Positions 1 to 7,700 of a stretch of DNA of 7,869 bases are shown here, one piece after another. Origin of the DNA: Chromatiaceae bacterium (GTDB taxonomy: Bacteria; Pseudomonadota; Gammaproteobacteria; Chromatiales; Chromatiaceae); the NCBI GenBank assembly GCA_016938795.1, contig JAFGTZ010000342.1, positions 1 to 7,869 on the forward strand, written 5' to 3'. Under the pieces are notes generated by a model. That model made no database searches. It was not told the DNA's origin and saw nothing but the letters and a program-made list of their open reading frames with translations. The stretch's first letter is position 1. Every line of letters begins with the position of its first letter. Made by a program: the position numbers and the translations under genes.

Positions 1-1945
1 AGTCGAGATGAAAGCGCTTGACCAGCGTTTCCAGCGCCTGGGCGCGCTCGACCAGACCGGCGTTGATGCGCTGGCTTAGCTCCATGGCGCGCGCGTTCTC
101 CTCGGCGAGCTGGTTGATGCGCTCCATGCTGCGGCTGATCTCATCGGCCACCTGGCTTTGCTCGTTCGAGGCGGCGGCAATCTCGATGCTCATGTCGTTG
201 ACGCTGCTGACGCTCGTGCGAATGGCGCTGAGCGCCTCGCCCGCGCGCGCCGCCTGTTCCACACAATGCTCGGCCTGGGCGCTGTTGGTCTGAATGGAGG
301 CCGAGACATCGTGCGCGGCCTTTTGCAGCTCGGTCACGATGGCGGCAATCTCGCGCGTGGAATCCTGGGTGCGCGTCGAGAGATTGCGCACCTCGTCGGC
401 CACCACCGCAAAGCCGCGCCCCGCCTCGCCCGCGCGCGCCGCCTCGATGGCGGCATTGAGCGCCAGCAGATTGGTCTGCTCGGCAATGCCCGCGATGGTT
501 TCGATGACTTGACCAATGCCCGCGCTGCCCTGCTCCAGACGCGCGATCACGGCCTGCATGGCCTGCATCTGGGCAGAGAGTTCGTTGATGGCGGCAATGC
601 TGTTCTCGACCTCACCGATGCCCTCGCTGGTATGGCGCTCGGTGGTGGCTACGGCCTCGCGGGTCGATTCGGCGTGACGCGCCACCTCGTGCGCCGAGGC
701 CGCCATTTCGGTGCTGGCCGAGGCGACCTGATCGGTCTCGCTCTGCTGCGAGCGGGCGAGCGTTGCGCTCTGCTCGCTCGCGCTCTGCTGCTGGAGCGCC
801 GCCTCGTCGAGTTCGGCGGAGGTGCGCGCCACCTCCTGAAGCACCGTGCGCAGGGTTTCGAGATAGCCATTGAAGGCCTGAAAGAGATTGCTCAGCTCAT
901 CGCGGCTGGTCACGCTCAGGCGGCGGCTCAGATCGTTACCCATGTCGTCGAGTTCGCGCACCGCGCGGCGCACCGGGCGCGCCACATAGCGGTTGATAGC
1001 CCAGGCGATGGCGAGCGCCAGCCCCAGCAGCAGCCCGATCATAATGGCGCCGAAGATCCATGTGATGGTATCGACGAAGGCCAGGCGTGCATTGAGCTTG
1101 GCGATGGGCTCACCCATGAGATGCAGACCGATGATGGCGTCACGCGCATCGCGCACCGGCTCGGCCACCACGAACCACTCGGGCGTGCGCGCCACGCCGG
1201 TCTCGGCGAGCGCCTCAAGATCCAGGTCGCGCGCGAAGTCGAGCGTCGCCTCGCTGAACCACTTGTTATGGGCGATGAGATAGTTGCCGATGCGGGTATT
1301 GTTGGCGAGCGCTGGAGCCTCGGCGCGCAGCTTCAGATCAAGCAGCAACAGATAGCGGCTGCCTTCTTGCTCGAAGGTGCGGCTGATGCTGCCCACGCCC
1401 TGAATGACCTCCAGACTGCCGAGATAGGTCTCGCCCTCGAACACCGGCGCGAAGGATTGAATGCTGACTCCGGAGCGACCGACCTCGAGCGTGGCAAAGG
1501 GGGTGCGCTCGCTCAGCATGCGCTGAATCCCCGAACGAAAGCGGATATCGTCGCCGAACTGCTCCAGCGCCCAGCTGCGCATGAGCGAGCGTCCCTTGGC
1601 ATCGTGCAGATGGAGACGCAATCCCTTGAAATTGGTCGAGTCGCGATAATGCGCGATGATGGCGTTAAGCTCGGCGCCGCCGCGCGCCCGATCACCGCCG
1701 CGCAGCAGCTCCGCGACAAAGGGCTCGCGTGCCAGGGCCACGGCGGCGCCGATGCCGAAGTCTTCCTTGGATTTCAGGCGTTCGGCCAGCACCAGGCGCA
1801 GACTGGCCGCGCGCTCTTCGATGACCTCGCGCTCAAGCTGGGGCTTAAGGCCCTGAAGCGCGAGAAAGCCGAGCAGCAAAAAGAGCGCGCCCGCGAGACT
1901 GACAATCAGCAGCAGACGCTGCTTCAGAGACAAGGTGGCAAACAT
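1..1945 (-). CDS. Methyl-accepting chemotaxis protein (sensor-HAMP-MCP signal domain), 3' end cut by window edge
   Basis: This is an inner-membrane chemoreceptor that passes a periplasmic signal to the CheA/CheW kinase complex. 648 codons are visible and the stop lies beyond the left edge; the last residues seen (LVKRFHLD) look like the usual end of the signalling domain, so little is missing. Order: cytoplasmic start and TM1 (about residues 10-31); periplasmic sensor (about 32-293); TM2 (about 295-317); HAMP (about 318-370, with conserved Pro in ARPVRR and the DELSNL motif); then a long helical signalling domain with the hairpin tip [19 protein letters not shown] and [14 protein letters not shown] near residues 488-520. 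The sensor contains [12 protein letters not shown] and [11 protein letters not shown], which I recall as typical of double-Cache sensors (dCache_3 type); that subtype is from memory and the ligand is unknown. The ATG at 1945-1943 directly follows an in-frame TGA and has AGGA 9 nt upstream, which fixes the start. No convincing promoter was seen; a sigma-28-like site was looked for and not found. Confidence 0.96.
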   Translation of the reverse strand, partial: MFATLSLKQRLLLIVSLAGALFLLLGFLALQGLKPQLEREVIEERAASLRLVLAERLKSKEDFGIGAAVALAREPFVAELLRGGDRARGGAELNAIIAHYRDSTNFKGLRLHLHDAKGRSLMRSWALEQFGDDIRFRSGIQRMLSERTPFATLEVGRSGVSIQSFAPVFEGETYLGSLEVIQGVGSISRTFEQEGSRYLLLLDLKLRAEAPALANNTRIGNYLIAHNKWFSEATLDFARDLDLEALAETGVARTPEWFVVAEPVRDARDAIIGLHLMGEPIAKLNARLAFVDTITWIFGAIMIGLLLGLALAIAWAINRYVARPVRRAVRELDDMGNDLSRRLSVTSRDELSNLFQAFNGYLETLRTVLQEVARTSAELDEAALQQQSASEQSATLARSQQSETDQVASASTEMAASAHEVARHAESTREAVATTERHTSEGIGEVENSIAAINELSAQMQAMQAVIARLEQGSAGIGQVIETIAGIAEQTNLLALNAAIEAARAGEAGRGFAVVADEVRNLSTRTQDSTREIAAIVTELQKAAHDVSASIQTNSAQAEHCVEQAARAGEALSAIRTSVSSVNDMSIEIAAASNEQSQVADEISRSMERINQLAEENARAMELSQRINAGLVERAQALETLVKRFHLD

Positions 1946-2000
1946 TCAAGACAATCCTGATCTGATGTTTTTGGGAGCAACGCTGAAGGCGCGATGAAAA

Positions 2001-2041
2001 CGCCGACCGGGCCACATCACAGAGACGCAGCAAGGTCGGCG
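2001..2041 (-). terminator. Possible intrinsic terminator after the 111-aa gene
   Basis: There is a perfect 8-bp GC-rich inverted repeat (cgccgacc at 2001-2008, ggtcggcg at 2034-2041) with a 25-nt loop. Read on the minus strand, the second arm runs directly into TTTT (1997-2000). It lies 32 bp past the stop of the 111-aa gene and 55 bp before the chemoreceptor start, which is where a terminator separating the two would sit. The loop is long and the T tract short, so termination would be weak or partial. Confidence 0.4.
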
Positions 2042-2072
2042 AGAGGCTTGGCGCTTGCGGGACGGAGCCGCA

Positions 2073-2408
2073 CTACCAGGGACGATACTCAAGCCCCGGA
2101 ATGGCCTCGCGATCAAAAAACTCAGGCAGGGCAAGCATCAGCTCACGCAGCTCATCGGCATCCATGTGGCGCCCGTAGGAGGCCTTGGCCGCATCCATGG
2201 GCAGCTCGACCCAGAAACGCGACTCGGCGGGCTCACAGAGAACTTGCAGCACATTCTCGTGCGCGTCGATGAGACCCAGATAATCATCTTCGGTTTGCAG
2301 ACGCGGCAGCAGTTGTTCGCAGATGGCGCGCGCGCTCATCTCCACCGCGCTTGCCGAGGACACGGCATCGCCAGAGCGATCAAAGAGATAAAAGACTCGA
2401 TAGTGCAT
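2073..2408 (-). CDS. Uncharacterised small soluble protein, 111 aa
   Basis: I do not recognise the family. The protein has no signal peptide or membrane segment, is acidic, and looks like a compact alpha/beta domain. It starts MHYRVFYLFDRSGD, has a middle segment (DDYLGLIDAHENVLQVLCE, about 41-59) that reads as two beta strands joined by a turn, then RFWVELPMD (about 64-72), a helix around ADELRELMLALPEFF (about 84-98), and ends in EYRPW. The ATG at 2408 is preceded by GGAG about 10 nt upstream and a plausible sigma-70 promoter lies further up, which supports a real gene rather than a shadow. It is divergent from the symporter and lies 127 bp upstream of the chemoreceptor on the same strand; the terminator-like repeat between them argues against tight co-transcription. 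No function is proposed. Confidence 0.75.
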   Translation of the reverse strand: MHYRVFYLFDRSGDAVSSASAVEMSARAICEQLLPRLQTEDDYLGLIDAHENVLQVLCEPAESRFWVELPMDAAKASYGRHMDADELRELMLALPEFFDREAIPGLEYRPW

Positions 2409-2500
2409 GGCGGCTCGTCCGCTCCAGGTGAACCCAGCCAGCTCCGAGCCAGACGAACGTCACTCCCAACACAGCCGGCCACGGGACTGGAAAACAATGC

Positions 2501-2530
2501 AGTTTAGCCTTCGCCCGGGACGCGCGGCAA
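2501..2530 (-). promoter_or_regulatory. Candidate sigma-70 promoter for the 111-aa gene
   Basis: On the minus strand, TTGCCG (2530-2525) and TAAACT (2506-2501) are separated by 18 bp. Each hexamer matches the consensus at four of six positions. The expected transcript start would leave a leader of roughly 85 nt before the ATG at 2408. This was found by eye in GC-rich DNA, so a chance match is possible. Confidence 0.35.
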
Positions 2531-2581
2531 GAAAAACAAACCTTAGTATGAGCGATGCGCGATTTGGCTGGTCGAATGGGG

Positions 2582-2609
2582 TTTCAACACTGTCTCGCTC
2601 GGGTAAGAT
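2582..2609 (+). promoter_or_regulatory. Weak candidate sigma-70 promoter for the symporter
   Basis: A good -10 (TAAGAT, 2604-2609) lies 16 bp after a poor -35 (TTTCAA, 2582-2587, three of six matches). A weak -35 is what an activator-dependent promoter would show. Transcription from here would start near 2616 and place the inverted repeat at 2623-2643 inside the leader. Confidence 0.3.
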
Positions 2610-2622
2610 CCGGGGCCGACCC

Positions 2623-2643
2623 TGACCGCCGCAGGCGCGGTCA
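2623..2643. repeat. Perfect inverted repeat in the symporter leader
   Basis: tgaccgc (2623-2629) and gcggtca (2637-2643) form a perfect 7-bp inverted repeat around a 7-nt loop. It sits between the candidate -10 at 2604-2609 and the ribosome binding region (AGGCGAGAG, around 2669-2677). It could be a dyad operator for a regulator or a small RNA hairpin. There is no T tract after it, so it is not a terminator. Confidence 0.45.
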
Positions 2644-2658
2644 CGCCTTGGCAGGCGC
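2631..2658. repeat. Pair of 8-bp direct repeats, 20 bp apart
   Basis: gcaggcgc occurs at 2631-2638 and again at 2651-2658, with a repeat period of 20 bp, about two turns of the helix. The first copy overlaps the loop and right arm of the inverted repeat at 2623-2643. Such spacing suits cooperative protein binding, but an 8-bp GC-rich repeat can also arise by chance. Confidence 0.3.
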
Positions 2659-2684
2659 TCCATCCCTCAGGCGAGAGATTTCAT

Positions 2685-3974
2685 ATGACTCGACTCAAGC
2701 TTCATTGGCAGATTCTCATCGCGCTGGCCCTGGCCATCCTTGTCGGGCTGCTTGCCGGACCCGAGGCCAGCCTCTTCGGTGTGCCGTTGGTGGCAACATT
2801 CGACTTCATCGGGCAGTTGTTTCTCAATGCCCTCAAGATGCTCATCGTGCCGCTCATCGTCTCCTCGATCATCATCGGCGTGGCGAGCGTGGGCGGCTCG
2901 CGCAATCTCGGGCGCCTTGGCATCAAGACGCTTGGCTACTATCTGCTCACCACCCTGCTGGCCGTCCTGGTTGGGCTCATGCTGGTCAATGTGCTGCAAC
3001 CGGGCGTGGTCGAGGGCAGCCCGTCCGAGGTCTTTGGCCTCAATGGCGAGAGTGGCGAGATCGCCGAGCGTTTCGCCGACAAGGATGCAAGCGATGTGGT
3101 GGAGATCTTTCTGCGCATGATTCCGACGAACGTAGTCGCGGCGGCCAGCGCCGGACAGATGCTCGGACTTATCGTCTTCAGCCTGCTCTATGGCTTTTTT
3201 CTCACGCGCATTGAGGAAAGCTATGCCGAGACACAGTACAACTTTTGGAACGGACTCTTTCAGGTCATGATGAAGATGACCGATCTGGTCATGCGCTTCG
3301 CCCCCATCGGCGTCTTCGCCCTGGTCGCCGAAACCGTTTCCGATACCGGACTCGCCGCCTTTGGACCGCTTGCGCTTTTTTTCCTTACCGTGACCCTGGC
3401 GCTCGCAACGCATATCTTCATCACCCTCCCCCTGCTGCTGCGCCTGCTCGGGCGCGTGAACCCCATGGCGCACTTTCGGGCCATGAGCCCCGCGCTTCTC
3501 ACCGCCTTCTCAACCGCGTCCTCCTCGGCCACCCTGCCGCTGACCATGGAGTGCGTGGAGAAAAACGCCGGGGTCTCAAACCGCACATCGAGCTTCGTGC
3601 TGCCACTGGGCGCCACGGTAAACATGGACGGGACCGCGCTCTACGAATGCGTGGCGGTGCTCTTCATTGCCCAGGCCTATGGCGTTGACCTCTCGCTTGG
3701 CACCCAGCTTGTAGTGGTGTTGCTCGCGCTCACCACCTCCATCGGGGTGGCCGGCATCCCGGCGGCGAGCCTGGTCGCCATCGCCATCATTCTCAGCGCC
3801 GTGGGGCTGCCGCTCGAAGGGATCGGGCTGTTGCTCGCGGTTGATCGGCTGCTCGACATGATGCGCACCAGCGTCAATGTCTTTGGCGATGCGAGCGGCG
3901 CCGTCATCATCGCGCGCAGCGAGGGCGAGGAGTCGGTGCTGGCCAGCCCCTTGCGCCGCCCGCTGCCAGCCTAA
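2685..3974 (+). CDS. Dicarboxylate/amino acid:cation symporter (DAACS/SLC1 family)
   Basis: This is an inner-membrane secondary transporter of 429 aa, the usual family length, which couples uptake of acidic amino acids or C4-dicarboxylates to Na+ or H+. The family signatures are all present: the serine-rich HP1 hairpin TAFSTASSSATLP (273-285), the TM7 cation motif NMDGTALYE (from 313), the HP2 tip GVAGIPAAS (354-362), and TM8 DRLLDMMRTSVNVFGD (387-402). By alignment from memory to archaeal GltPh, D391, R394, T395, N398 and D402 correspond to its substrate and cation ligands D394, R397, T398, N401 and D405. R394 favours an acidic side chain on the substrate. Oddly, A278 and M392 occupy the two positions where family members usually carry one arginine. 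The ATG at 2685 has AGGCGAGAG just upstream. It resembles gltP/gltT/dctA products, but the exact substrate cannot be read from sequence, so no symbol is given. Confidence 0.96.
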   Translation: MTRLKLHWQILIALALAILVGLLAGPEASLFGVPLVATFDFIGQLFLNALKMLIVPLIVSSIIIGVASVGGSRNLGRLGIKTLGYYLLTTLLAVLVGLMLVNVLQPGVVEGSPSEVFGLNGESGEIAERFADKDASDVVEIFLRMIPTNVVAAASAGQMLGLIVFSLLYGFFLTRIEESYAETQYNFWNGLFQVMMKMTDLVMRFAPIGVFALVAETVSDTGLAAFGPLALFFLTVTLALATHIFITLPLLLRLLGRVNPMAHFRAMSPALLTAFSTASSSATLPLTMECVEKNAGVSNRTSSFVLPLGATVNMDGTALYECVAVLFIAQAYGVDLSLGTQLVVVLLALTTSIGVAGIPAASLVAIAIILSAVGLPLEGIGLLLAVDRLLDMMRTSVNVFGDASGAVIIARSEGEESVLASPLRRPLPA

Positions 3975-4101
3975 GCCGCCGCATCGCTGCCACGGCGCCG
4001 GCGCCCTGAACAAGATGCGCTGCTTTGCGTTCAGCACAGCCCAGCAGCGGGGATGTCAGGATCTGAGCAGCCAGTGCCGGCGCGCCGTACACGATAAATC
4101 C

Positions 4102-4107
4102 GGGAAG
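4102..4107 (+). promoter_or_regulatory. Ribosome binding site that decides the GTG start of the large gene
   Basis: GGGAAG lies 5 nt before the GTG at 4113. The next in-frame Met is about residue 36, inside sequence that reads as normal protein, so the GTG start is preferred. The rest of the 138-bp spacer from 3975 holds no gene and no clear terminator or promoter, so the large gene may be partly transcribed with the symporter. Confidence 0.6.
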
Positions 4108-4112
4108 CCATA

Positions 4113-7100
4113 GTGTCGGAACTCACCGAGTCACTCAGCAGCGAGACCGCCGCGCGGCGCTTTCGCGCCCGCGTGCTCAAGCCAGCCGAGGGTGTCTTTC
4201 TCTTCCACCCGCGCGCCATGGAACGCCTGCTCGCCGAGCACCTTGGCCCAGGCGGCTACGAGGGTTCAATCCCCGCGCTCGACTATGCGGTCATGCCGCG
4301 CGAGGACTTCCTACAGGCGCTCGAGACCGAAAACCCCGAGGCGCTCGCCGTCATCGAGGGTCTGGAGCTGCCCGCGCAGGTGATTTTGCTGCCACTGCCC
4401 ACCGAGCAGCGCCTCAGCCAGGTGGCCTTCACACTGCTGTTGCGCCGCTACTGGGCACGACGCTTCGAGGCCGAGGTGGCGCGCGCCTGGCAAGCCGCGC
4501 GCGATGCCCGCGCCGATGCCGAGGCCTTTGGCGCGGAGGCGCTCGCCAGCCGCATTGGCGCGGCCGCCCTGGCCGAGGTGCGCGACGTGCTCACCCGCGA
4601 CGGGGTGATTCCGGCGGCTGTCTGCGACGCACTGCTCTGTCGCGGCTTCGTGGCGCTGGTGGCGCGGTTGCGCTATTTCGCTCCTGGAGCGCGCGCGCTC
4701 TACTTTCCAGCCATTCGCGACTGGAGCGTGCTCGATGCCTGGATGGCTGCCGGCGGGCTCGATCTGCCCGCTCCCGCTGAAGGCGTGCCGGCGCTTTTGG
4801 AAAGCAGTCGTCCCGACCCCGCCTGCGGCGATCCGGCCATGCGTCTTGCCCTGCCAAGTCATCTGCCCTACCTGCAGGGCGATCCCGACCTTGGGACGCG
4901 CCCCGACCCTGAGGCGCGCACCACCCGAGAGGCCTGGCCGCTGGAGCGACTGCCCGCGCCCGATCAGAAGGCATCGGGCGCCGAGACGCTCGCGCCATCC
5001 ATCGAACGGCGCTGTCTTGACGCGCTGCGCGAGGCGCTTGAGCCGGCGCGCGAGGACTGGCGCACGCCTCTGCGCGATGCCGCGCTCACGCTTGCCCGCC
5101 CCCTGCTGTCTCTGCTGCTGAGCTTGGGCCTGTTGCTGGGGCGCAAAGGCTGGTCGCACGTCTTGGGGCGACGTGTGGCCATGGCGGCCTATCTGCCGCT
5201 CTTTCGCCACAGCGTACGCATGTCCAGGCGTTTCGAACTCAGCACTCGCCACACCAGCGCGCTCATCCAGCTCGGGCGCGCACGACGGCTCTTTCAGACG
5301 ATGGGGCAACCCAGCGCCACTGACGCGGCGCAGGTGCTCGACCTGCTCGCCGAGCACTGCGCGCGCATCCAGGACAGCATGAGCCGCCAATTAGCGCAAT
5401 GCTGGACCTTGCCCGCCGCGCTGGACCAGGAGCTGCGCCTGCTGATCCGCGAACTGGGCCGCCAATGCGCGGTGGCCACACGCCCGCGCACCGCACGTCT
5501 GCTGTTACGCGATCTCGAACGGGTGCGCATGGAAAGCGGCGCCATCTATTTTCGCCTACGCCCGCTTGCCTGGATCTTGACCCTGGGGCGCGTGAAACTG
5601 CGCCAGATCCTCCCCTTCCAGGCGCTGCTGAAGGCACTGCGGGCACTCGACGCGGCCAACAACCGGCTGGAGGCCAGCGATTGGCCAGCCAGCGAGGTCG
5701 AGCGCCACGGCGCCACCCTGGGCGCGCTATCCAGAACGCTTGGCGAGCGCCTGCAGGATCTGCTCGAACCCCATCTGCACGATGCGCTGCGTGCGTCGGG
5801 CTTCAGTCCACGCAACCATCGCGAACAGGTCGCCGCGCATAAGATGCTGCGCGAACTGCTCGATGTGATTCGTCATCGCCATCACCTGAAGTTCACCGAT
5901 GTGCGCGACATCGTGGCGCGCAACATTCTGCGCCTGCCCGATCCCGACTGGGACGACCTTCTTGGCGGTGATCGTCTGGCGCACTTCGATCAGGCTGCGG
6001 CGCGCGCCCTGCCCGGCGTCTACAAGCCGGGCGAACTCTATATCAAGGGACTGCAACAGCTCAGCGCCCCGCTCTTTGGCACCTCGCGCGGGCGCCTGCT
6101 GTTGCGCCATCTTATCGTGCCGCTGGGGCTGGCCTTTCTGGGGCTCAAGACACTGGACCTCTTGGTCGGTCTCATCCTGCCCCCGGAAAGTCTGGTGAAG
6201 CTGGCCCCGTTATGGCTGGTGTCGCTGGTGGCGCTGCTCATCAACGCCATTCTCTATACCGATTTTGGGCGACGCGGTGCGCGCATTCTGCTGCGGGGAT
6301 TGTGGAGCACCCTGCGCCTGCTGCTGTGGGAGGGGGTCCGCCACTTTCTGCGCTGGCCTCCAGTGGCGCGCCTTCTGAGCACCCGGCTGGCGCGCGGACT
6401 CGACCGTCAGTTGCTGCGCCCCTTGCTGATCGGCTCGCTGCTAGTGCTACCCTTCGTGGCCCTGGGCGGACTCTTTGAAAACAACGCCTTTCAACCCGAC
6501 GCCGCCTTGCTCGCGCTGGCCTTCACCCTGGGCACCCTGGCGCACAACACCCCGCTCGGGCGCCATCTGGTAGACGAGGCGAGCAGCACCCTGGCGCTCT
6601 TTCTGCGCCGGCTCAATCAAACCCTCATCATCGGGCTGGTGCAGGTGCTGCTCGAACTCTTCAAGGAGCTGACCCGGCGTTTCCAGCAAGCGCTGCACCG
6701 CATCGAGGAACTGCTCAGCCATCATCTCGGCGAATCGCGCCTGGAGCTGGCCATCAAGGCATTGCTCGCGCCCCTTTGGAATATCGTGCAGGCGCTCATC
6801 CAGTTCTATGTGACCGTGCTGGTCGAGCCCCAGATCAATCCCATCAAGCACTTTCCCCTGGTCACCATCGCCCACAAGCTGCTGCTGCCCTTCCTGCCGG
6901 CCATTACCAGCATGCTGGTGCAGCTCACCAATTCCATCCTGCCGGCCATCATCGCCTATCCCATCGCCACCCTCACCGTGCTGCTGTTGCCGGGACTAGC
7001 TGGATTTCTGGTTTGGGAGCTGAAGGAAAACTGGAAGCTCTATGCCGCCAATCACACCGATCCGAGCACGCCCGAGGGGCGCCAACGTCTGGAATCCGAG

Positions 7101-7646
7101 ACCGGCGTGACCATTGAACAAGCCGTGGTGGGCACCCATGGCGAGAGCATGCGCGCCATTCTGCGCCGAGGATTTCACAGCGGCACCCTGCCCAAGGCCT
7201 TCGATCAGATGCGCCGCGGGCTGCGCGAGCAGTTGCGCGAGCAGCAACCCGCGCCGCGACGCATGCGCGAGGCGCGCCGCCAGCTCGCCGAGATCGAGCG
7301 CGCGCTGTGCGTCTTTACCGACCGCGAGCTAGGTTATCCACTGCGCCTGCGCTGCCAGAACCCCGGCTGCACCTTGACGCATATCGAAACCTGCCCGCCG
7401 CGTCTTGCCATCAACGCCTGCGAACTGGGTCTGCTGCTCTATGGCGCGCGCGCCCCCGAGGGCACAGCGTTGCGGCTGCGCATCCATATCGAACTCCTCG
7501 AACCCGATCTACGCTGGCGTCTTGACGTCGAAGGCCCTCCACTGCTCGGTCCCACCTGCTGGCGCCTGGTTGCCGAGGATCTGCGCATCTTTGCCGAACG
7601 CGCCGGCATTCGCCATGCCCCCATCCCTGCGCAGCTCTCGTCCTAA
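4113..7646 (+). CDS. Large uncharacterised polytopic membrane protein, 1177 aa
   Basis: No named domain is recognised and no function is proposed. Layout: a soluble mixed N-terminal part (1-210) without signal peptide; a Pro/Asp/Glu-rich linker (about 215-300); a lone hydrophobic stretch (about 327-343); a long helical, Arg/Leu-rich region (350-600); a membrane part (about 665-968) with some six to eight hydrophobic segments, some amphipathic; and a soluble C-terminal part (970-1177). Motif-like stretches are DVRDIVARN (596-604), GVYKPGELY (635-643), FGTSRGR (655-661), NPIKHFP (909-915), FLVWELKENWKLY (965-977), GTHGE (1007-1011) and RGFHSGTLPK (1019-1028). From memory, very similar motifs occur in large 'hypothetical' proteins of planctomycetes; this was not searched. 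Cysteines 1081, 1086, 1094 and 1103 form a CX4C-X7-C-X8-C cluster. The frame is open and uniform in composition throughout, so it is neither broken nor an obvious fusion. The start is GTG with GGGAAG 5 nt upstream. The lack of a signal peptide suggests a cytoplasmic N-terminus. Confidence 0.93.
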   Translation: MSELTESLSSETAARRFRARVLKPAEGVFLFHPRAMERLLAEHLGPGGYEGSIPALDYAVMPREDFLQALETENPEALAVIEGLELPAQVILLPLPTEQRLSQVAFTLLLRRYWARRFEAEVARAWQAARDARADAEAFGAEALASRIGAAALAEVRDVLTRDGVIPAAVCDALLCRGFVALVARLRYFAPGARALYFPAIRDWSVLDAWMAAGGLDLPAPAEGVPALLESSRPDPACGDPAMRLALPSHLPYLQGDPDLGTRPDPEARTTREAWPLERLPAPDQKASGAETLAPSIERRCLDALREALEPAREDWRTPLRDAALTLARPLLSLLLSLGLLLGRKGWSHVLGRRVAMAAYLPLFRHSVRMSRRFELSTRHTSALIQLGRARRLFQTMGQPSATDAAQVLDLLAEHCARIQDSMSRQLAQCWTLPAALDQELRLLIRELGRQCAVATRPRTARLLLRDLERVRMESGAIYFRLRPLAWILTLGRVKLRQILPFQALLKALRALDAANNRLEASDWPASEVERHGATLGALSRTLGERLQDLLEPHLHDALRASGFSPRNHREQVAAHKMLRELLDVIRHRHHLKFTDVRDIVARNILRLPDPDWDDLLGGDRLAHFDQAAARALPGVYKPGELYIKGLQQLSAPLFGTSRGRLLLRHLIVPLGLAFLGLKTLDLLVGLILPPESLVKLAPLWLVSLVALLINAILYTDFGRRGARILLRGLWSTLRLLLWEGVRHFLRWPPVARLLSTRLARGLDRQLLRPLLIGSLLVLPFVALGGLFENNAFQPDAALLALAFTLGTLAHNTPLGRHLVDEASSTLALFLRRLNQTLIIGLVQVLLELFKELTRRFQQALHRIEELLSHHLGESRLELAIKALLAPLWNIVQALIQFYVTVLVEPQINPIKHFPLVTIAHKLLLPFLPAITSMLVQLTNSILPAIIAYPIATLTVLLLPGLAGFLVWELKENWKLYAANHTDPSTPEGRQRLESETGVTIEQAVVGTHGESMRAILRRGFHSGTLPKAFDQMRRGLREQLREQQPAPRRMREARRQLAEIERALCVFTDRELGYPLRLRCQNPGCTLTHIETCPPRLAINACELGLLLYGARAPEGTALRLRIHIELLEPDLRWRLDVEGPPLLGPTCWRLVAEDLRIFAERAGIRHAPIPAQLSS

Positions 7647-7648
7647 CC

Positions 7649-7687
7649 CCAGGAGGCGAGCGCGGCGTGCAGCAGCGTCCCGCCTGG
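7649..7687. repeat. Weak inverted repeat between convergent genes
   Basis: ccagg (7649-7653) can pair with cctgg (7683-7687), with two more G-C pairs after one mismatch. It fills most of the 54-bp gap between the stops of the large membrane protein gene and the minus-strand gene on the right, where a bidirectional terminator would be expected. There is no T tract on either side, so the assignment is tentative. Confidence 0.22.
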
Positions 7688-7700
7688 ACTGAACCATCGC

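Noticed and set aside
158..1960. 600-codon open frame on the plus strand
   Set aside because: It lies antisense to the chemoreceptor, whose minus-strand frame shows clear TM, HAMP and signalling-domain motifs. The open antisense frame comes from GC-rich codon bias; its translation is Arg/Ala/His/Gly-rich with no domain.
2055..2507. 150-codon open frame on the plus strand
   Set aside because: It overlaps the 111-aa minus-strand gene on the opposite strand. The 111-aa frame has the better ribosome binding site and the more natural protein composition.
2667..3473. 268-codon open frame on the minus strand
   Set aside because: It is antisense to the symporter, and its highly charged Asp/Glu/His/Gln/Lys-rich translation is the reverse-strand image of hydrophobic codons.
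3994..4005. Perfect 12-bp palindrome ggcgccggcgcc after the symporter stop
   Set aside because: It has no loop and no T tract, so it cannot act as an intrinsic terminator, and short GC palindromes are expected in this base composition.
4093..4098. GATAAA as a -10 element for the large gene
   Set aside because: Transcription from it would begin at about the ribosome binding site, leaving almost no leader, and no matching -35 lies upstream.
4311..5390. 359-codon open frame on the minus strand
   Set aside because: It is a shadow of the large membrane protein gene, with low-complexity Arg/Gln/Gly-rich translation and no ribosome binding site or motif worth noting.
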